From NCBI GenBank assembly GCA_025458365.1, contig JALOSP010000044.1, positions 1 through 8,075 on the forward strand: a DNA stretch of 8,075 nt, in the 5' to 3' direction. This stretch comes from Hyphomonadaceae bacterium. GTDB taxonomy: Bacteria; Pseudomonadota; Alphaproteobacteria; Caulobacterales; Aquidulcibacteraceae. Positions within the stretch are counted from its first letter, which is position 1, and each line of letters starts with the position of its first letter. Below, piece after piece: positions 1 to 7,131 of this stretch. Made by a program: the position numbers and the translations under genes. A model generated the notes under the pieces. It was not told the DNA's origin. It made no database searches and was given only the letters and a program-made list of their open reading frames with translations.

Positions 1-802
1 GACCACACGCGACAGCAATGCGATCAAGCTGCATGGCCCTGAAGGCTTTGCAGGCATGCGGGCTGCCGGGCGGGCGGCTGCCGAAGTGCTCGACCTGCTG
101 GTGGCTGAAGTGAAGCCCGGCGTGACGACCGAATATCTCGATGATCTGGCCCGGACCTATATCCTCGATCATGGGTGGACCCCGGCCTGTCTCGGCTATC
201 GCGGTTATCCCAAGACCCTGTGCACCTCGATCAACCACGTGGTGTGCCATGGCATTCCAGGCCCGCGCGGGCTGAAGGATGGTGACATCGTCAATATCGA
301 CGTGACGGTGATCGTCGATGGCTGGCATGGCGACACTTCGCGGATGTATGGCGTGGGCGAAGTGCCGCGCAAGGCTCAGCGCCTGATGGATGTGACCTGG
401 GAGGCACTGCAGCGCGGCCTTGCCGCCGCCCGGCCCGGCAATAGGCTGGGCGATATCGGCCACGCGATCCAGAAATATGTCGAGGCCCAGCGCTGTTCGG
501 TGGTGCGCGATTTCTGCGGTCACGGGCTCGGTCGTGTGTTCCACGACAATCCCAATGTTGTGCATTACGGCACAGCAGGATCTGGCCCCGAACTGAAGCC
601 TGGCATGTTCTTCACCATCGAACCGATGGTCAATCTTGGCCGCTACGCGGTGAGTGTGCTCGGTGACGGCTGGACGGCAGTCACAAAGGACCGTTCACTG
701 TCCGCCCAGTTCGAGCATTCGGTGGGCATCACCGAAGACGGGCTGGAGATTTTCACCACCTCGCCCCAGGGTCTGCACACGCCGCACACTCTGGCCGGTT
801 GA
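1..802 (+). CDS. map: Type I methionine aminopeptidase, 5' end cut by window edge
   Basis: Cytosolic metalloprotease that removes the initiator Met from nascent proteins. The reading frame is open from base 2 to the TGA at 800-802. The true start lies left of the window: the codons before the ATG at 56 read TTRDSNAIKLHGPEGFAGM, which matches the N-terminal region of the family, so ATG 56 is internal. All five metal ligands are visible and keep the spacing of the E. coli enzyme. Counting from Met 56 they are Asp82 (NIDVT), Asp93 (HGDTSRMY), His156 (FCGHGLG), Glu189 (FTIEPMV) and Glu220 (QFEHSVGI). The conserved VCHGIPG stretch carries the substrate-contacting His. The C-terminus (GLHTPHTLAG) is ordinary for the family. 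radC follows after 21 nt in the same frame, so the two are probably co-transcribed. Identification is secure; the promoter is outside the window. Confidence 0.97.
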   Translation, partial: TTRDSNAIKLHGPEGFAGMRAAGRAAAEVLDLLVAEVKPGVTTEYLDDLARTYILDHGWTPACLGYRGYPKTLCTSINHVVCHGIPGPRGLKDGDIVNIDVTVIVDGWHGDTSRMYGVGEVPRKAQRLMDVTWEALQRGLAAARPGNRLGDIGHAIQKYVEAQRCSVVRDFCGHGLGRVFHDNPNVVHYGTAGSGPELKPGMFFTIEPMVNLGRYAVSVLGDGWTAVTKDRSLSAQFEHSVGITEDGLEIFTTSPQGLHTPHTLAG

Positions 803-823
803 GCCAGTCCCGGGGCAGCCTTC

Positions 824-1516
824 GTGGCGGTGCGCAACGCGTCTCAAGACCATCTGAAAGAACACCGCACCCGGCTGCGCCAGCGCTTCATCCAGACCGG
901 TGAGGCGGGCCTGTCCAATCACGAGGTGCTGGAGCTGCTTCTGTTTGGCGTGCTGCCCCGGATCGACACCAAGCCGGTGGCCAAGCGCCTGATCGCACAT
1001 TGCGGTGATCTCAACCGTGTGTTGGGCGCGCCACTGGCCACGCTGATGCAGGTCGAAGGCGTGGGCGAAACCGTGGCCGTGCACCTGAAGGCGCTGCAAT
1101 CGGTGCTGGTGCGTGCAGGGCGTGAAGAATTGCAGGCCCAGCCGGTGATCGCATCGTGGAGCACGCTGCTGAACTATCTGAAAACCCAGCTTGGCGGGGA
1201 GAAGATCGAGCAATTCCGCGTGATGTTCCTCGACAGCCGTCTGCGCCTGCTGGCTGACGAGAAGATGGGCGACGGCACGATCAACCACGCCCCGGTCTAT
1301 CCGCGCGAGATCGCAAGGCGTGCCCTGGAACTGTCAGCCAGCGCCGTCATTCTGGTGCACAACCATCCCGGCGGCGATCCATCCCCGTCCGGGGCCGACA
1401 TCACCATGACGCGGGAGATCATCAAGGCGCTGACCGCGCTGGACGTGAAGGTCCATGACCATGTCATCGTCGGTCGCGACACCACGTCCAGCATGAAGGC
1501 GCTGGGGCTGATCTGA
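824..1516 (+). CDS. radC: RadC family JAB-domain protein (UPF0758)
   Basis: 230-residue member of the RadC/UPF0758 family, the family's usual length. The N-terminal part carries a helix-hairpin-helix-like stretch (LMQVEGVGETVAVHLKA, about 74-90), which in other proteins binds DNA. The C-terminal JAB/MPN domain shows an intact JAMM metal-site signature: His179-x-His181-x10-Asp192 within LVHNHPGGDPSPSGAD, with Glu146 (ADEKMGDGT) as the probable fourth residue by comparison with family members. The historic 'DNA repair' name is doubtful; the molecular role of chromosomal RadC is unsettled. The start is GTG 824, preceded by a weak GGGG stretch at 812-815. GTG 830 is a possible alternative, and the first in-frame ATG is far too late. 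The gene shares the frame of map and follows its stop by 21 nt, so translation is likely coupled to map. Confidence 0.95.
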   Translation: MAVRNASQDHLKEHRTRLRQRFIQTGEAGLSNHEVLELLLFGVLPRIDTKPVAKRLIAHCGDLNRVLGAPLATLMQVEGVGETVAVHLKALQSVLVRAGREELQAQPVIASWSTLLNYLKTQLGGEKIEQFRVMFLDSRLRLLADEKMGDGTINHAPVYPREIARRALELSASAVILVHNHPGGDPSPSGADITMTREIIKALTALDVKVHDHVIVGRDTTSSMKALGLI

Positions 1517-1525
1517 CAGGCACCA

Positions 1526-1557
1526 CAGGACCGCGGACCGGGAGGTCCGCGGTCCTG
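1526..1557. terminator. Perfect 14-bp hairpin between convergent genes, candidate bidirectional terminator
   Basis: Bases 1526-1539 and 1544-1557 are exact reverse complements, giving a very GC-rich stem with a four-base loop (GGGA on the + strand, a GNRA-type loop). It begins 9 nt after the radC stop and ends 18 nt before the permease stop codon on the other strand, filling the only gap between the convergent transcripts. No T-run follows on either strand, so it is not a textbook intrinsic terminator. It could act as a weak or factor-assisted terminator, or as a 3'-end stabiliser, for both transcripts. Confidence 0.7.
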
Positions 1558-1575
1558 CTGGCGCGGTCTGTTGGA

Positions 1576-4500
1576 TCACTCTGCCGGAGCGCCTGAGGCC
1601 CGGCGCACGATTTCCTCGTGGATCGCGGCGGCTTTTTCTTCCTGCGTCACCGTCGAGACGCCCTTGAACAGGCCGCGCAGCCATTTCGACAGGTCATCGA
1701 CCAGCGTATAGACCGCAGGCACGAAGACCAGTGACAGCACGGTGGACAGGGTCAGGCCCCCGATCACCGCGATCGCCATCCCGTGGCGGAAGGCGCCAGC
1801 CCCTGCCGTGGTCATGGCGGCAGGCACCATGCCGGCAATCATCGCGATCGTGGTCATGATGATCGGGCGCGAGCGCTTGCGGGCGGCATCCATCAGCGCT
1901 TCGTGACGTGGCAAGCCGTGCAGGCGTTCGGACTCCACTGCAAAGTCCACCAGCAGGATCGAGTTCTTGGTCACGATGCCGATCAGCATCAATAGCCCGA
2001 TCAGCACCGGCAGCGAGAATGGTTCCTGCACCAGGAATAGCGCAAAGAAGGCGCCCGCAGGGGCCAGCAGGATCACCGAGATGAAGGTGATCGGATGGAG
2101 GAAGTCCTTGAACAGCAGCACGAGCACGCAATAGATCATCAGCACACCGAGCAGGATCGCGTTCAGGAACTGGCTGAACATGTCGCCCAATTCCTCGGCA
2201 TCGCCATCGGGCTTGATGGTGACGCCGGGACCCGGGGTCTTGTACCAGTCCTGCTTGGAAAGTTCCGCGAGGGCTGGCCCCAACTCGATACCCTGCAGGC
2301 TGGCCGAAACTGTTACCACGCGCTGGCGGTCACGCCGTTCGATCCGGGTCTCGCCCCCGCCGAAGCGCACCTCGGCCACGGCATCCAGCGGCACAGTGGT
2401 GCCAAACTGTGTCGGCACCCGTAACGCCTTGATGGTTTCCACATCCGCGCGGGCCTCACGGCTCAAGCGCACGGCGATCGGGATCTGGCGCTCGCCTGCG
2501 TTGAACTTCGGCAGATTGGTGTCGATATCGCCGTCGGTCGCGATGCGGGCAGCCTGCGCGATGGACAGAACGCTGACCCCAAGTCGTGCAGCCTCCTCGC
2601 GTCGCGGGATCACATGGAGTTCAGGCCGTGTGAGGTCTGCAGAGTTCTTGATGTCCACCGCCCACGGATAAGCGCGCAGCTTCTCGGTCACGCTGCGAGC
2701 TGCAGCAGACAGGGCGGCCGCATCATCCGACACCAGATTGATCGACAGGTTGTTCGAACCCCAGCCACCACCAAACTGGGCTCTCAGACCTGGCAGTTCG
2801 GCAAGCTTGCCGCGCACCAGTTGCTCATACTCTTGCTGGGAGACCGAACGCTCCTCACGCGGTACCATTGTCACGAAGTACTGCGCGCCGGTCAGGTCGC
2901 CGTTGACCACCTGGACCACGTCCTTGGCCCCTTCGGTCTCCATCAGGATGCGTGCCACCTGACGGGCACGCTCATCGGCTTCGCGTGATGACAGGCCGGG
3001 TGGCAGGTCGATGCGGGACTGGACAAACCCCTGGTCCACTGTCGGCGTGAATGTTTGAGGCGCGTTCATGATCGCCACCACCGACAGAGCACCCATGAAC
3101 AGGCCGCCGAAAACGGTGGCCCAACGGCCCCAGTAGAAGCTGCGTTCCCGGCCCAAAGCGCGGAACTTGAACCGGGCGAGCAGCATCTTTTCGAGGAAGC
3201 CAAGATAGAACAGCGAGAAATTGTCGGCTTCCTCATGATCTGCCTGACGCGGCAGCAGGTAGGCAGCCATCAAGGGTGTGATCAGGCGTGCCACCAGGAG
3301 GGAGAATATCGTCGCCATCGCGACCGTCAGACCGAACGAGATGAAGAACTGGCCGACAATGCCGGTCATGAAGCTGACCGGAACAAACACCGCGACAATT
3401 GTTGCCGAGGTCGCGACCACGGCAAGGCCAATCTCGTCGGCGGCTTCCAGTGCGGCCTGAAACGGGGATTTGCCCATATGGATGTGGCGCACGATGTTCT
3501 CGATTTCCACGATCGCATCATCCACCAGAATGCCCGCCACCAGTGCCAGCGCCAGCAGGGTCACTTCGTTCAGCGTGAATCCCATCCATTCCATAAAGGC
3601 AAAGGTCGGAATGATCGACAGCGGGATCGCAATAGCAGCGAGGAAGGTCGCCCGTCCCGGTTTGATGATCAAGGTGACGATGGCCAGAAGCAGTGTGCCG
3701 ACAGCAAACAGCACCACCTTGTCGATATGCACCCCGGCGAACTTCTCCAGCAGCCACGCCCCGCCAAACACCACAGCAGCGATAATCGCGGCGGCTGCAA
3801 AGACCGGGCGCCAGCCACCGAGGAAGACCGCGACCACCAGCGTGGCCAGCAGTGCGCCTTCAAACAGGGTCACCATGGAGAGGTCATAGCTTTCCTGCAC
3901 ATAGTCGGTGGGGGTGAAGACCGGCTGGATATTGGCGGCGGGATATTGTTCGCGCAATTGCTGGATCTTGGCGTCAACCAGACGGGCAGCATCCAGCGCG
4001 CTGGATTCCTTGGCTCGCTGGACCTGGAACATGATCACCGGACGGTCATTGAACCGGCCGACGCCACGGATCTCCGAAGCACCGTCGCGCACATCGGCAA
4101 TGTCGGACAGCCGGATCACCCGACCCCCCGAAACCGGCACGGTCATCGCGCCAAGGTCTTCCACGGTGCGCACGGCGCCCAGGGTCCGGATTGTCTGGCG
4201 GCCGTCGCCGGTTTCGGCCACACCACCTGGCAGATCGAGGTTTTCAGACCGCAGCGCGCGGGACACGTCAGCGGCGGTAGCACCCAGCGAGGTCATCCGC
4301 GCCGGGTCAAGCTCGACCACGATTTCGCGGCTCTCGCCGTTCCAGCGCTCAACCCGGCCGACACCTTCCACCGACAGAAGCTGGCGCGAAAACTCCCGGT
4401 CCACCAGCCAGGTCAGCTGCTCGGTCGGGACCGACGGCATGTCCACGGAATAGATCGCCAGCGGTTCCTGGTCATTGAAATCGATCCGCTGGACTTGCGG

Positions 4501-4878
4501 CTCATAGACATCGGCGGGCAGCGAGGCGCGCACCGAGCCGACAGCGGCACGGGCGTCATCGACGGCCTTGGAGATATCGGCGCCGATTTCCAGCTCGACG
4601 AAGGTCGTCGATCCCCCGGTGGTGAGGGTCGTGCGCATGTCCTTCACGCCATCGATGGAGACCAGAGCCCCTTCGATGATCGTGGCCACCTGATTTTCCA
4701 ATTCTGCCGGTGCCGCGCCTGACAGGCCGACGCTGACGGTGAAGGCCGGAAACGAGATGTCCGGGTTGGAATTGATCGGCAGCCGCAAGAACGAGCCGAT
4801 CCCCATGATGGTGAGGATCAGGAACAGCACGATCGGCGGGATCGGGTTCTTGATGGCCCAGGAGGAAATGTTGCGCAT
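1576..4878 (-). CDS. RND efflux permease, HAE-1 (AcrB-like) family, with an extra two-helix insert
   Basis: Proton-driven inner-membrane pump subunit of a tripartite efflux system; it takes substrates from periplasm or membrane and passes them through the adaptor to an outer membrane channel. The 1100 residues show the duplicated RND plan: TM1 (about 14-31), periplasmic porter domain (32-330), TM2 (335-353), TM3-TM6 (411-540), TM7 (587-604), second porter domain (605-895) and TM8-TM12 (903-1058). The proton-relay residues are present: Asp453-Asp454 in TM4 (GILVDDAIV) and Lys971 in TM10 (IVTKNSILL). The Asp pair fits hydrophobe/amphiphile pumps better than heavy-metal ones; the substrate cannot be read from sequence. 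Family members are usually about 1030-1050 residues. The excess is mostly a 52-residue segment (357-408, bases 3655-3810) in the TM2-TM3 loop that adds two hydrophobic helices. ATG 4878 is preceded by GGAG 11 nt upstream. The gene is last in the tetR-MFP-permease operon, 52 nt after the adaptor. Confidence 0.96.
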   Translation of the reverse strand: MRNISSWAIKNPIPPIVLFLILTIMGIGSFLRLPINSNPDISFPAFTVSVGLSGAAPAELENQVATIIEGALVSIDGVKDMRTTLTTGGSTTFVELEIGADISKAVDDARAAVGSVRASLPADVYEPQVQRIDFNDQEPLAIYSVDMPSVPTEQLTWLVDREFSRQLLSVEGVGRVERWNGESREIVVELDPARMTSLGATAADVSRALRSENLDLPGGVAETGDGRQTIRTLGAVRTVEDLGAMTVPVSGGRVIRLSDIADVRDGASEIRGVGRFNDRPVIMFQVQRAKESSALDAARLVDAKIQQLREQYPAANIQPVFTPTDYVQESYDLSMVTLFEGALLATLVVAVFLGGWRPVFAAAAIIAAVVFGGAWLLEKFAGVHIDKVVLFAVGTLLLAIVTLIIKPGRATFLAAIAIPLSIIPTFAFMEWMGFTLNEVTLLALALVAGILVDDAIVEIENIVRHIHMGKSPFQAALEAADEIGLAVVATSATIVAVFVPVSFMTGIVGQFFISFGLTVAMATIFSLLVARLITPLMAAYLLPRQADHEEADNFSLFYLGFLEKMLLARFKFRALGRERSFYWGRWATVFGGLFMGALSVVAIMNAPQTFTPTVDQGFVQSRIDLPPGLSSREADERARQVARILMETEGAKDVVQVVNGDLTGAQYFVTMVPREERSVSQQEYEQLVRGKLAELPGLRAQFGGGWGSNNLSINLVSDDAAALSAAARSVTEKLRAYPWAVDIKNSADLTRPELHVIPRREEAARLGVSVLSIAQAARIATDGDIDTNLPKFNAGERQIPIAVRLSREARADVETIKALRVPTQFGTTVPLDAVAEVRFGGGETRIERRDRQRVVTVSASLQGIELGPALAELSKQDWYKTPGPGVTIKPDGDAEELGDMFSQFLNAILLGVLMIYCVLVLLFKDFLHPITFISVILLAPAGAFFALFLVQEPFSLPVLIGLLMLIGIVTKNSILLVDFAVESERLHGLPRHEALMDAARKRSRPIIMTTIAMIAGMVPAAMTTAGAGAFRHGMAIAVIGGLTLSTVLSLVFVPAVYTLVDDLSKWLRGLFKGVSTVTQEEKAAAIHEEIVRRASGAPAE

Positions 4879-4906
4879 GGCGGTTCAGGCTCCAAAGGCC
4901 ATCAGG

Positions 4907-4926
4907 ATGCGGCGTGGGCGCCGCGT
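4907..4926 (-). other. Small hairpin in the adaptor-permease intercistronic gap
   Basis: The 52-nt spacer (4879-4930) between the adaptor stop and the permease start contains GCGGCG (4909-4914) and CGCCGC (4919-4924) around a four-base loop. It can be extended by a G-T wobble and an A-T pair to 4907-4926. It lies about 14 nt upstream of the permease ribosome binding site. A transcript stem here could stabilise the upstream message or tune permease translation, but a 6-8 bp GC stem is easily found by chance in GC-rich DNA. Confidence 0.3.
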
Positions 4927-4930
4927 GACA

Positions 4931-6331
4931 TCATTGTTTTCCAGGTGCTGCGGGGGCAGGTGCTGCTGGTGTTGTTGCAGGCGTTGCCGGAGCAGTCCCG
5001 GAGGAGGCGGGTTCTTCACGCTTCGGGTTGATCAACTCGTTCTGCGACAGGAAAGAGGCCCCCGCAGTCACCACCAGCGTGCCTGCCGGCGGGCCGTCCA
5101 CCAGTTCGGCAAACGCCCCTTCGCGCTGGCCGACCTGAACCCGGACGCGGTTGACCCGGTTGTTGGCACCGACGACATAGACCGAGGTTCCCTCGGAATC
5201 ATAGACCAGCGCCGAGGCCGGCACCGCCATCACGCCACGTGGCTGGGAGGAGGCTTCGCCAGTCAGGAACATGCCGGCCTGCACTTGCGGAGTGGGCTGC
5301 AGGCTGAACCGGGCAAGCCCGGTGCGGCGCTGGGGATCGATCTGCGCGGGCATCCGGCGAAGGGTCGCCAGCACGGTCGAACCATCAGGCGCCCGGAAAC
5401 TGGCGCTCATGCCGGGAACCAGTCGCGGCATGTCGGCCTCTGGCACTTCGGCGGCCACTTCCAGCGCACCTCCGGCAGTGATCACGAACATCGGCGTGCC
5501 TGCTGCGCCCGCAATCTCGCCGACCGAGACATTCCGTTCGGTCACGATGCCCGAGACGGGAGCAACCACATTGCCGGCATTCTGGCGCACATTGGACTGG
5601 CGTTGCTGGGCGATCGCGACCGCCAGATCGGCTTCGGCGGCGGATGCGCGGGCTCTGGCCTGGGCCAGACCCTGACGCCGGTTGTCAGTGATGGCCCGCA
5701 CATCGCCGCGCTGCCCGTCCAGACGCGCCTGGGCCAGTTCCATGGCAGCCCGTCGCGCTTCGACGGCTTCTTCGGACAGCGCGCCTTCTTCGGTCGTCGA
5801 GCGGGCGCGCTCATACTCGGAGCGGGCCTGTTGATAGGCCACTTCAGCCTGGCGCAGGTTGAGCTGGGTTTCGCGGATGCCGCTGGACACGCGGTTGAGG
5901 TCCTGCTCGGCGGCAGTCACCTGAACCCGCGCTTCGGCCAGCGCCGTCCGCGCACGCCGGACTTGAGCTTCCAGAAGATCCCGGTCGGCGCTGATCTGGG
6001 TCGCATCGAGCACCGCAAGCACCTGTCCTGCATTGACCCGATCCCCCGCATCGACCAGCAGGCGGACAACCTGCGCGCCGCTGGCGGTTGGAAACACGCG
6101 CGCGCTCTGCACCGCCTGAACCTGTCCGGCAACAATCAGGCGCGGCGAAAAGTTCATCGGCTCGATGGGTGACACCGAGACAGCCTGACCGGCGCGGGTT
6201 TCGGCCTTCCCGGCCTTGCCGTCCTTGGCCTCGCCTTCCTTGGACTTGGCATCGCCGCTGCCACTGCAGCCAGCCAGCACCAGTGCGGCCCCCAGCATCA
6301 AGGCTGTTGCAAATCGTACCCGACCCACCAT
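4931..6331 (-). CDS. RND periplasmic adaptor (membrane fusion protein), lipoprotein
   Basis: AcrA/MexA-type adaptor linking the RND permease to the outer membrane channel. Numbering is from the upstream ATG at 6337 (468 residues); the preferred start, ATG 6331, gives 466. A signal peptide ends in the lipobox LVLAGC with Cys24 as the lipidated residue. A Lys/Glu/Ala-rich linker follows (about 28-50). The first lipoyl half is about 71-111, a long alpha-helical coiled-coil hairpin about 113-252, the second lipoyl half about 256-286 (NVVAPVSGIVTERNV), then beta-barrel and membrane-proximal domains to about 440 and a Pro/Ala-rich tail. The hairpin is roughly twice the length of AcrA's. Its tip reads Arg177-x3-Thr181-x6-Ser188, where the channel-docking motif normally has Leu at the middle position. 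The residue after the lipidated Cys is Ser, not the Asp seen in AcrA. ATG 6331 is preferred because AAGGA lies 5 nt upstream of it; ATG 6337 overlaps that site. Second gene of the operon. Confidence 0.95.
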   Translation of the reverse strand: MVGRVRFATALMLGAALVLAGCSGSGDAKSKEGEAKDGKAGKAETRAGQAVSVSPIEPMNFSPRLIVAGQVQAVQSARVFPTASGAQVVRLLVDAGDRVNAGQVLAVLDATQISADRDLLEAQVRRARTALAEARVQVTAAEQDLNRVSSGIRETQLNLRQAEVAYQQARSEYERARSTTEEGALSEEAVEARRAAMELAQARLDGQRGDVRAITDNRRQGLAQARARASAAEADLAVAIAQQRQSNVRQNAGNVVAPVSGIVTERNVSVGEIAGAAGTPMFVITAGGALEVAAEVPEADMPRLVPGMSASFRAPDGSTVLATLRRMPAQIDPQRRTGLARFSLQPTPQVQAGMFLTGEASSQPRGVMAVPASALVYDSEGTSVYVVGANNRVNRVRVQVGQREGAFAELVDGPPAGTLVVTAGASFLSQNELINPKREEPASSGTAPATPATTPAAPAPAAPGKQ

Positions 6332-6333
6332 GC

Positions 6334-6987
6334 TCATCCTTCTTCAACCCGCCTGACGTGTGTTCTCTCGCGCGTTTCTCCAGGCTCCGGCAACGGGGCC
6401 CTGAGATAGCGGAATACAAAATTGCGCAGGGCTTTCCCGGCCTCTTCCGGTGCAAAACCGCCCAGGATCACCATGCGCATGCCTAATCCGTCAGCGGCCG
6501 CCAGCAGCATGGTCGCCGCCTCGGCAGCATCGAGCGCAGGGTCCACCTGGCCTGATGCCTGACCGGCCCGGATCATCGTCTCGATATCGGCGACCATCGC
6601 CATCTCGGTCTGCCGGGCTATGGTGGCAAATGCCGGATTGCGGGCAGCCTCGGCCAGCAGTTCGGCAGCCAGGGCCACATGGCTGCGATCGCAAAAGGAA
6701 GTCGAGAACCGCTCGAACAGGCTCTCGATCGCGCTGAAGAAATCCTCGGCCTCGGCCACTTCGTGCAACATCCCGGACACAAGCTCACGCTCGTCTTCGG
6801 CCATCGCCGCAATGATCTCTTCCTTGGAGGCGAAATATCTGTAGAGGCCACCCGCAGAGATTTGTGCCGCGCTGCAGATCTCTGCGATCGAGGTGCCGTG
6901 GAACCCCTTTTCGCGGAAGCATGCCTGTGCGGCCGCGAGGATTTCGCGCCGTCTGGCTTCCAGCTTGAGAGGGTTGACGGTGCGCAC
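6334..6987 (-). CDS. TetR/AcrR family transcriptional repressor
   Basis: 217-residue one-component regulator. The N-terminal DNA-binding domain (about 11-57) starts with the family's typical ARRREILAAAQACF helix. It carries a helix-turn-helix at about 34-53 (IAEICSAAQISAGGLYRYF), ending in the hallmark LYRYFxSKEE. The C-terminal helical domain (about 65-195) binds ligand and forms the dimer; it is variable and gives no ligand identity. The start is GTG 6987, with AAGG 6 nt upstream. The gene is first in the operon with the adaptor and permease and divergent from the outer membrane factor, so it is almost certainly the local pump repressor, released by a pump substrate. Autoregulation is likely: a perfect 10-bp palindrome lies 20 nt upstream of the start, at the expected transcription start. 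The C-terminal tail (about 198-217) is charged and probably unstructured; its coding sequence contains the adaptor's ribosome binding site. Confidence 0.95.
   Translation of the reverse strand: MRTVNPLKLEARRREILAAAQACFREKGFHGTSIAEICSAAQISAGGLYRYFASKEEIIAAMAEDERELVSGMLHEVAEAEDFFSAIESLFERFSTSFCDRSHVALAAELLAEAARNPAFATIARQTEMAMVADIETMIRAGQASGQVDPALDAAEAATMLLAAADGLGMRMVILGGFAPEEAGKALRNFVFRYLRAPLPEPGETRERTHVRRVEEG
6337..6341 (-). promoter_or_regulatory. Ribosome binding site deciding the adaptor start
   Basis: On the minus strand AAGGA is followed by TGAGC and then ATG 6331, an ideal 5-nt spacing. The alternative ATG at 6337 overlaps this purine stretch and has no good site of its own. With the 6331 start the adaptor begins 2 nt after the tetR stop. 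With the 6337 start the two genes overlap by 4 nt (ATGA). Either way translation is tightly coupled, and the site lies inside the 3' end of tetR. Confidence 0.6.
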
Positions 6988-7007
6988 GCGGGGCCTTATT
7001 CAAAAAA

Positions 7008-7017
7008 CGAACGTTCG
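7008..7017. promoter_or_regulatory. Candidate TetR operator, perfect palindrome CGAACGTTCG
   Basis: Ten-base perfect palindrome in the tetR leader, centred between 7012 and 7013, about 25 nt upstream of the GTG start. It overlaps the predicted start of the tetR transcript, where repressor binding would block initiation. GAACGTTC-type cores are common in AcrR-like operators (family knowledge). An overlapping, more widely spaced repeat, TTCGC (7014-7018) and GCGAA (7029-7033), covers the -10 region and may extend the site. No second copy of the palindrome was seen in the intergenic region. Confidence 0.55.
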
Positions 7018-7020
7018 CTC

Positions 7021-7048
7021 GCTTATTTGCGAAACTCGAGAAGGTCAA
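7021..7048 (-). promoter_or_regulatory. Candidate sigma-70-type promoter of the tetR-MFP-permease operon
   Basis: On the minus strand TTGACC (7043-7048) matches the -35 consensus in five of six bases. An A/T-rich AAATAAGC (7021-7028) follows 14 nt later and contains several possible -10 registers (AATAAG, ATAAGC, TAAGCG at spacers of 15-17 nt); none is a strong match. Transcription would start near 7013, inside the palindrome, giving a leader of about 26 nt before GTG 6987. Confidence 0.45.
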
Positions 7049-7054
7049 GCCTGA

Positions 7055-7110
7055 TTGCAGTCCGGTCGCCGGGCAAAAACAGGCAGCGGCTTGCGGGCAA
7101 CGGACTGGAA
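7055..7110. repeat. Spaced inverted repeat in the divergent promoter region
   Basis: CAGTCCG (7058-7064) and CGGACTG (7101-7107) are exact reverse complements separated by 36 nt. The match continues after one mismatch (TT at 7055-7056 with AA at 7109-7110). Between the arms sit smaller inverted elements: GCCG (7068-7071) with CGGC (7087-7090), and TTGCGGGCAA (7091-7100). The region lies upstream of the outer membrane factor gene and could be a regulator site or a DNA/RNA stem. Chance cannot be excluded. Confidence 0.3.
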
Positions 7111-7125
7111 TCCACCCTTCGGGGG

Positions 7126-7131
7126 TATAGG
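7126..7131 (+). promoter_or_regulatory. Possible -10 element for the outer membrane factor gene
   Basis: TATAGG on the + strand, 54 nt before the chosen ATG at 7186, is the best -10-like hexamer in the right half of the intergenic region. The position where a -35 would lie (around 7103-7108) does not match consensus, so any promoter here would be weak or activator-assisted. Just upstream is a C-rich/G-rich run with a short CCC-TTCG-GGG stem (7115-7124). Confidence 0.25.

Noticed and set aside
56..58. ATG 56 as the start of map
   Set aside because: The in-frame codons upstream (2-55) encode residues conserved at the N-terminus of the family, including LHGPEGF, so the real start is left of the window.
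695..1288. 197-codon open frame on the - strand across map and radC
   Set aside because: Entirely antisense to two confidently identified genes, with a His/Gln-rich non-protein-like composition.
824..1516. RadC as part of a mobile island or defence locus
   Set aside because: Plasmid and phage-linked RadC-like proteins exist, but this one is full length with the complete N-terminal domain, tightly spaced after map, and has no integrase, tRNA or direct repeat beside it.
3055..4722. Long open frame of 555 codons on the + strand opposite the permease gene
   Set aside because: Its translation is His/Arg/Gln-rich with no recognisable domain, and it lies wholly inside the well-supported permease gene. 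Long antisense frames are expected in GC-rich genes with strong codon bias.
1576..4878. Heavy-metal (CusA-type) RND assignment
   Set aside because: The TM4 Asp-Asp pair and TM10 Lys fit HAE-1 pumps, and the locus lacks metal-binding motifs or a metal sensor gene.
4739..6172. 477-codon open frame on the + strand opposite the adaptor gene
   Set aside because: Low-complexity Gly/His/Arg-rich translation without domains; shadow of the adaptor and permease start regions.
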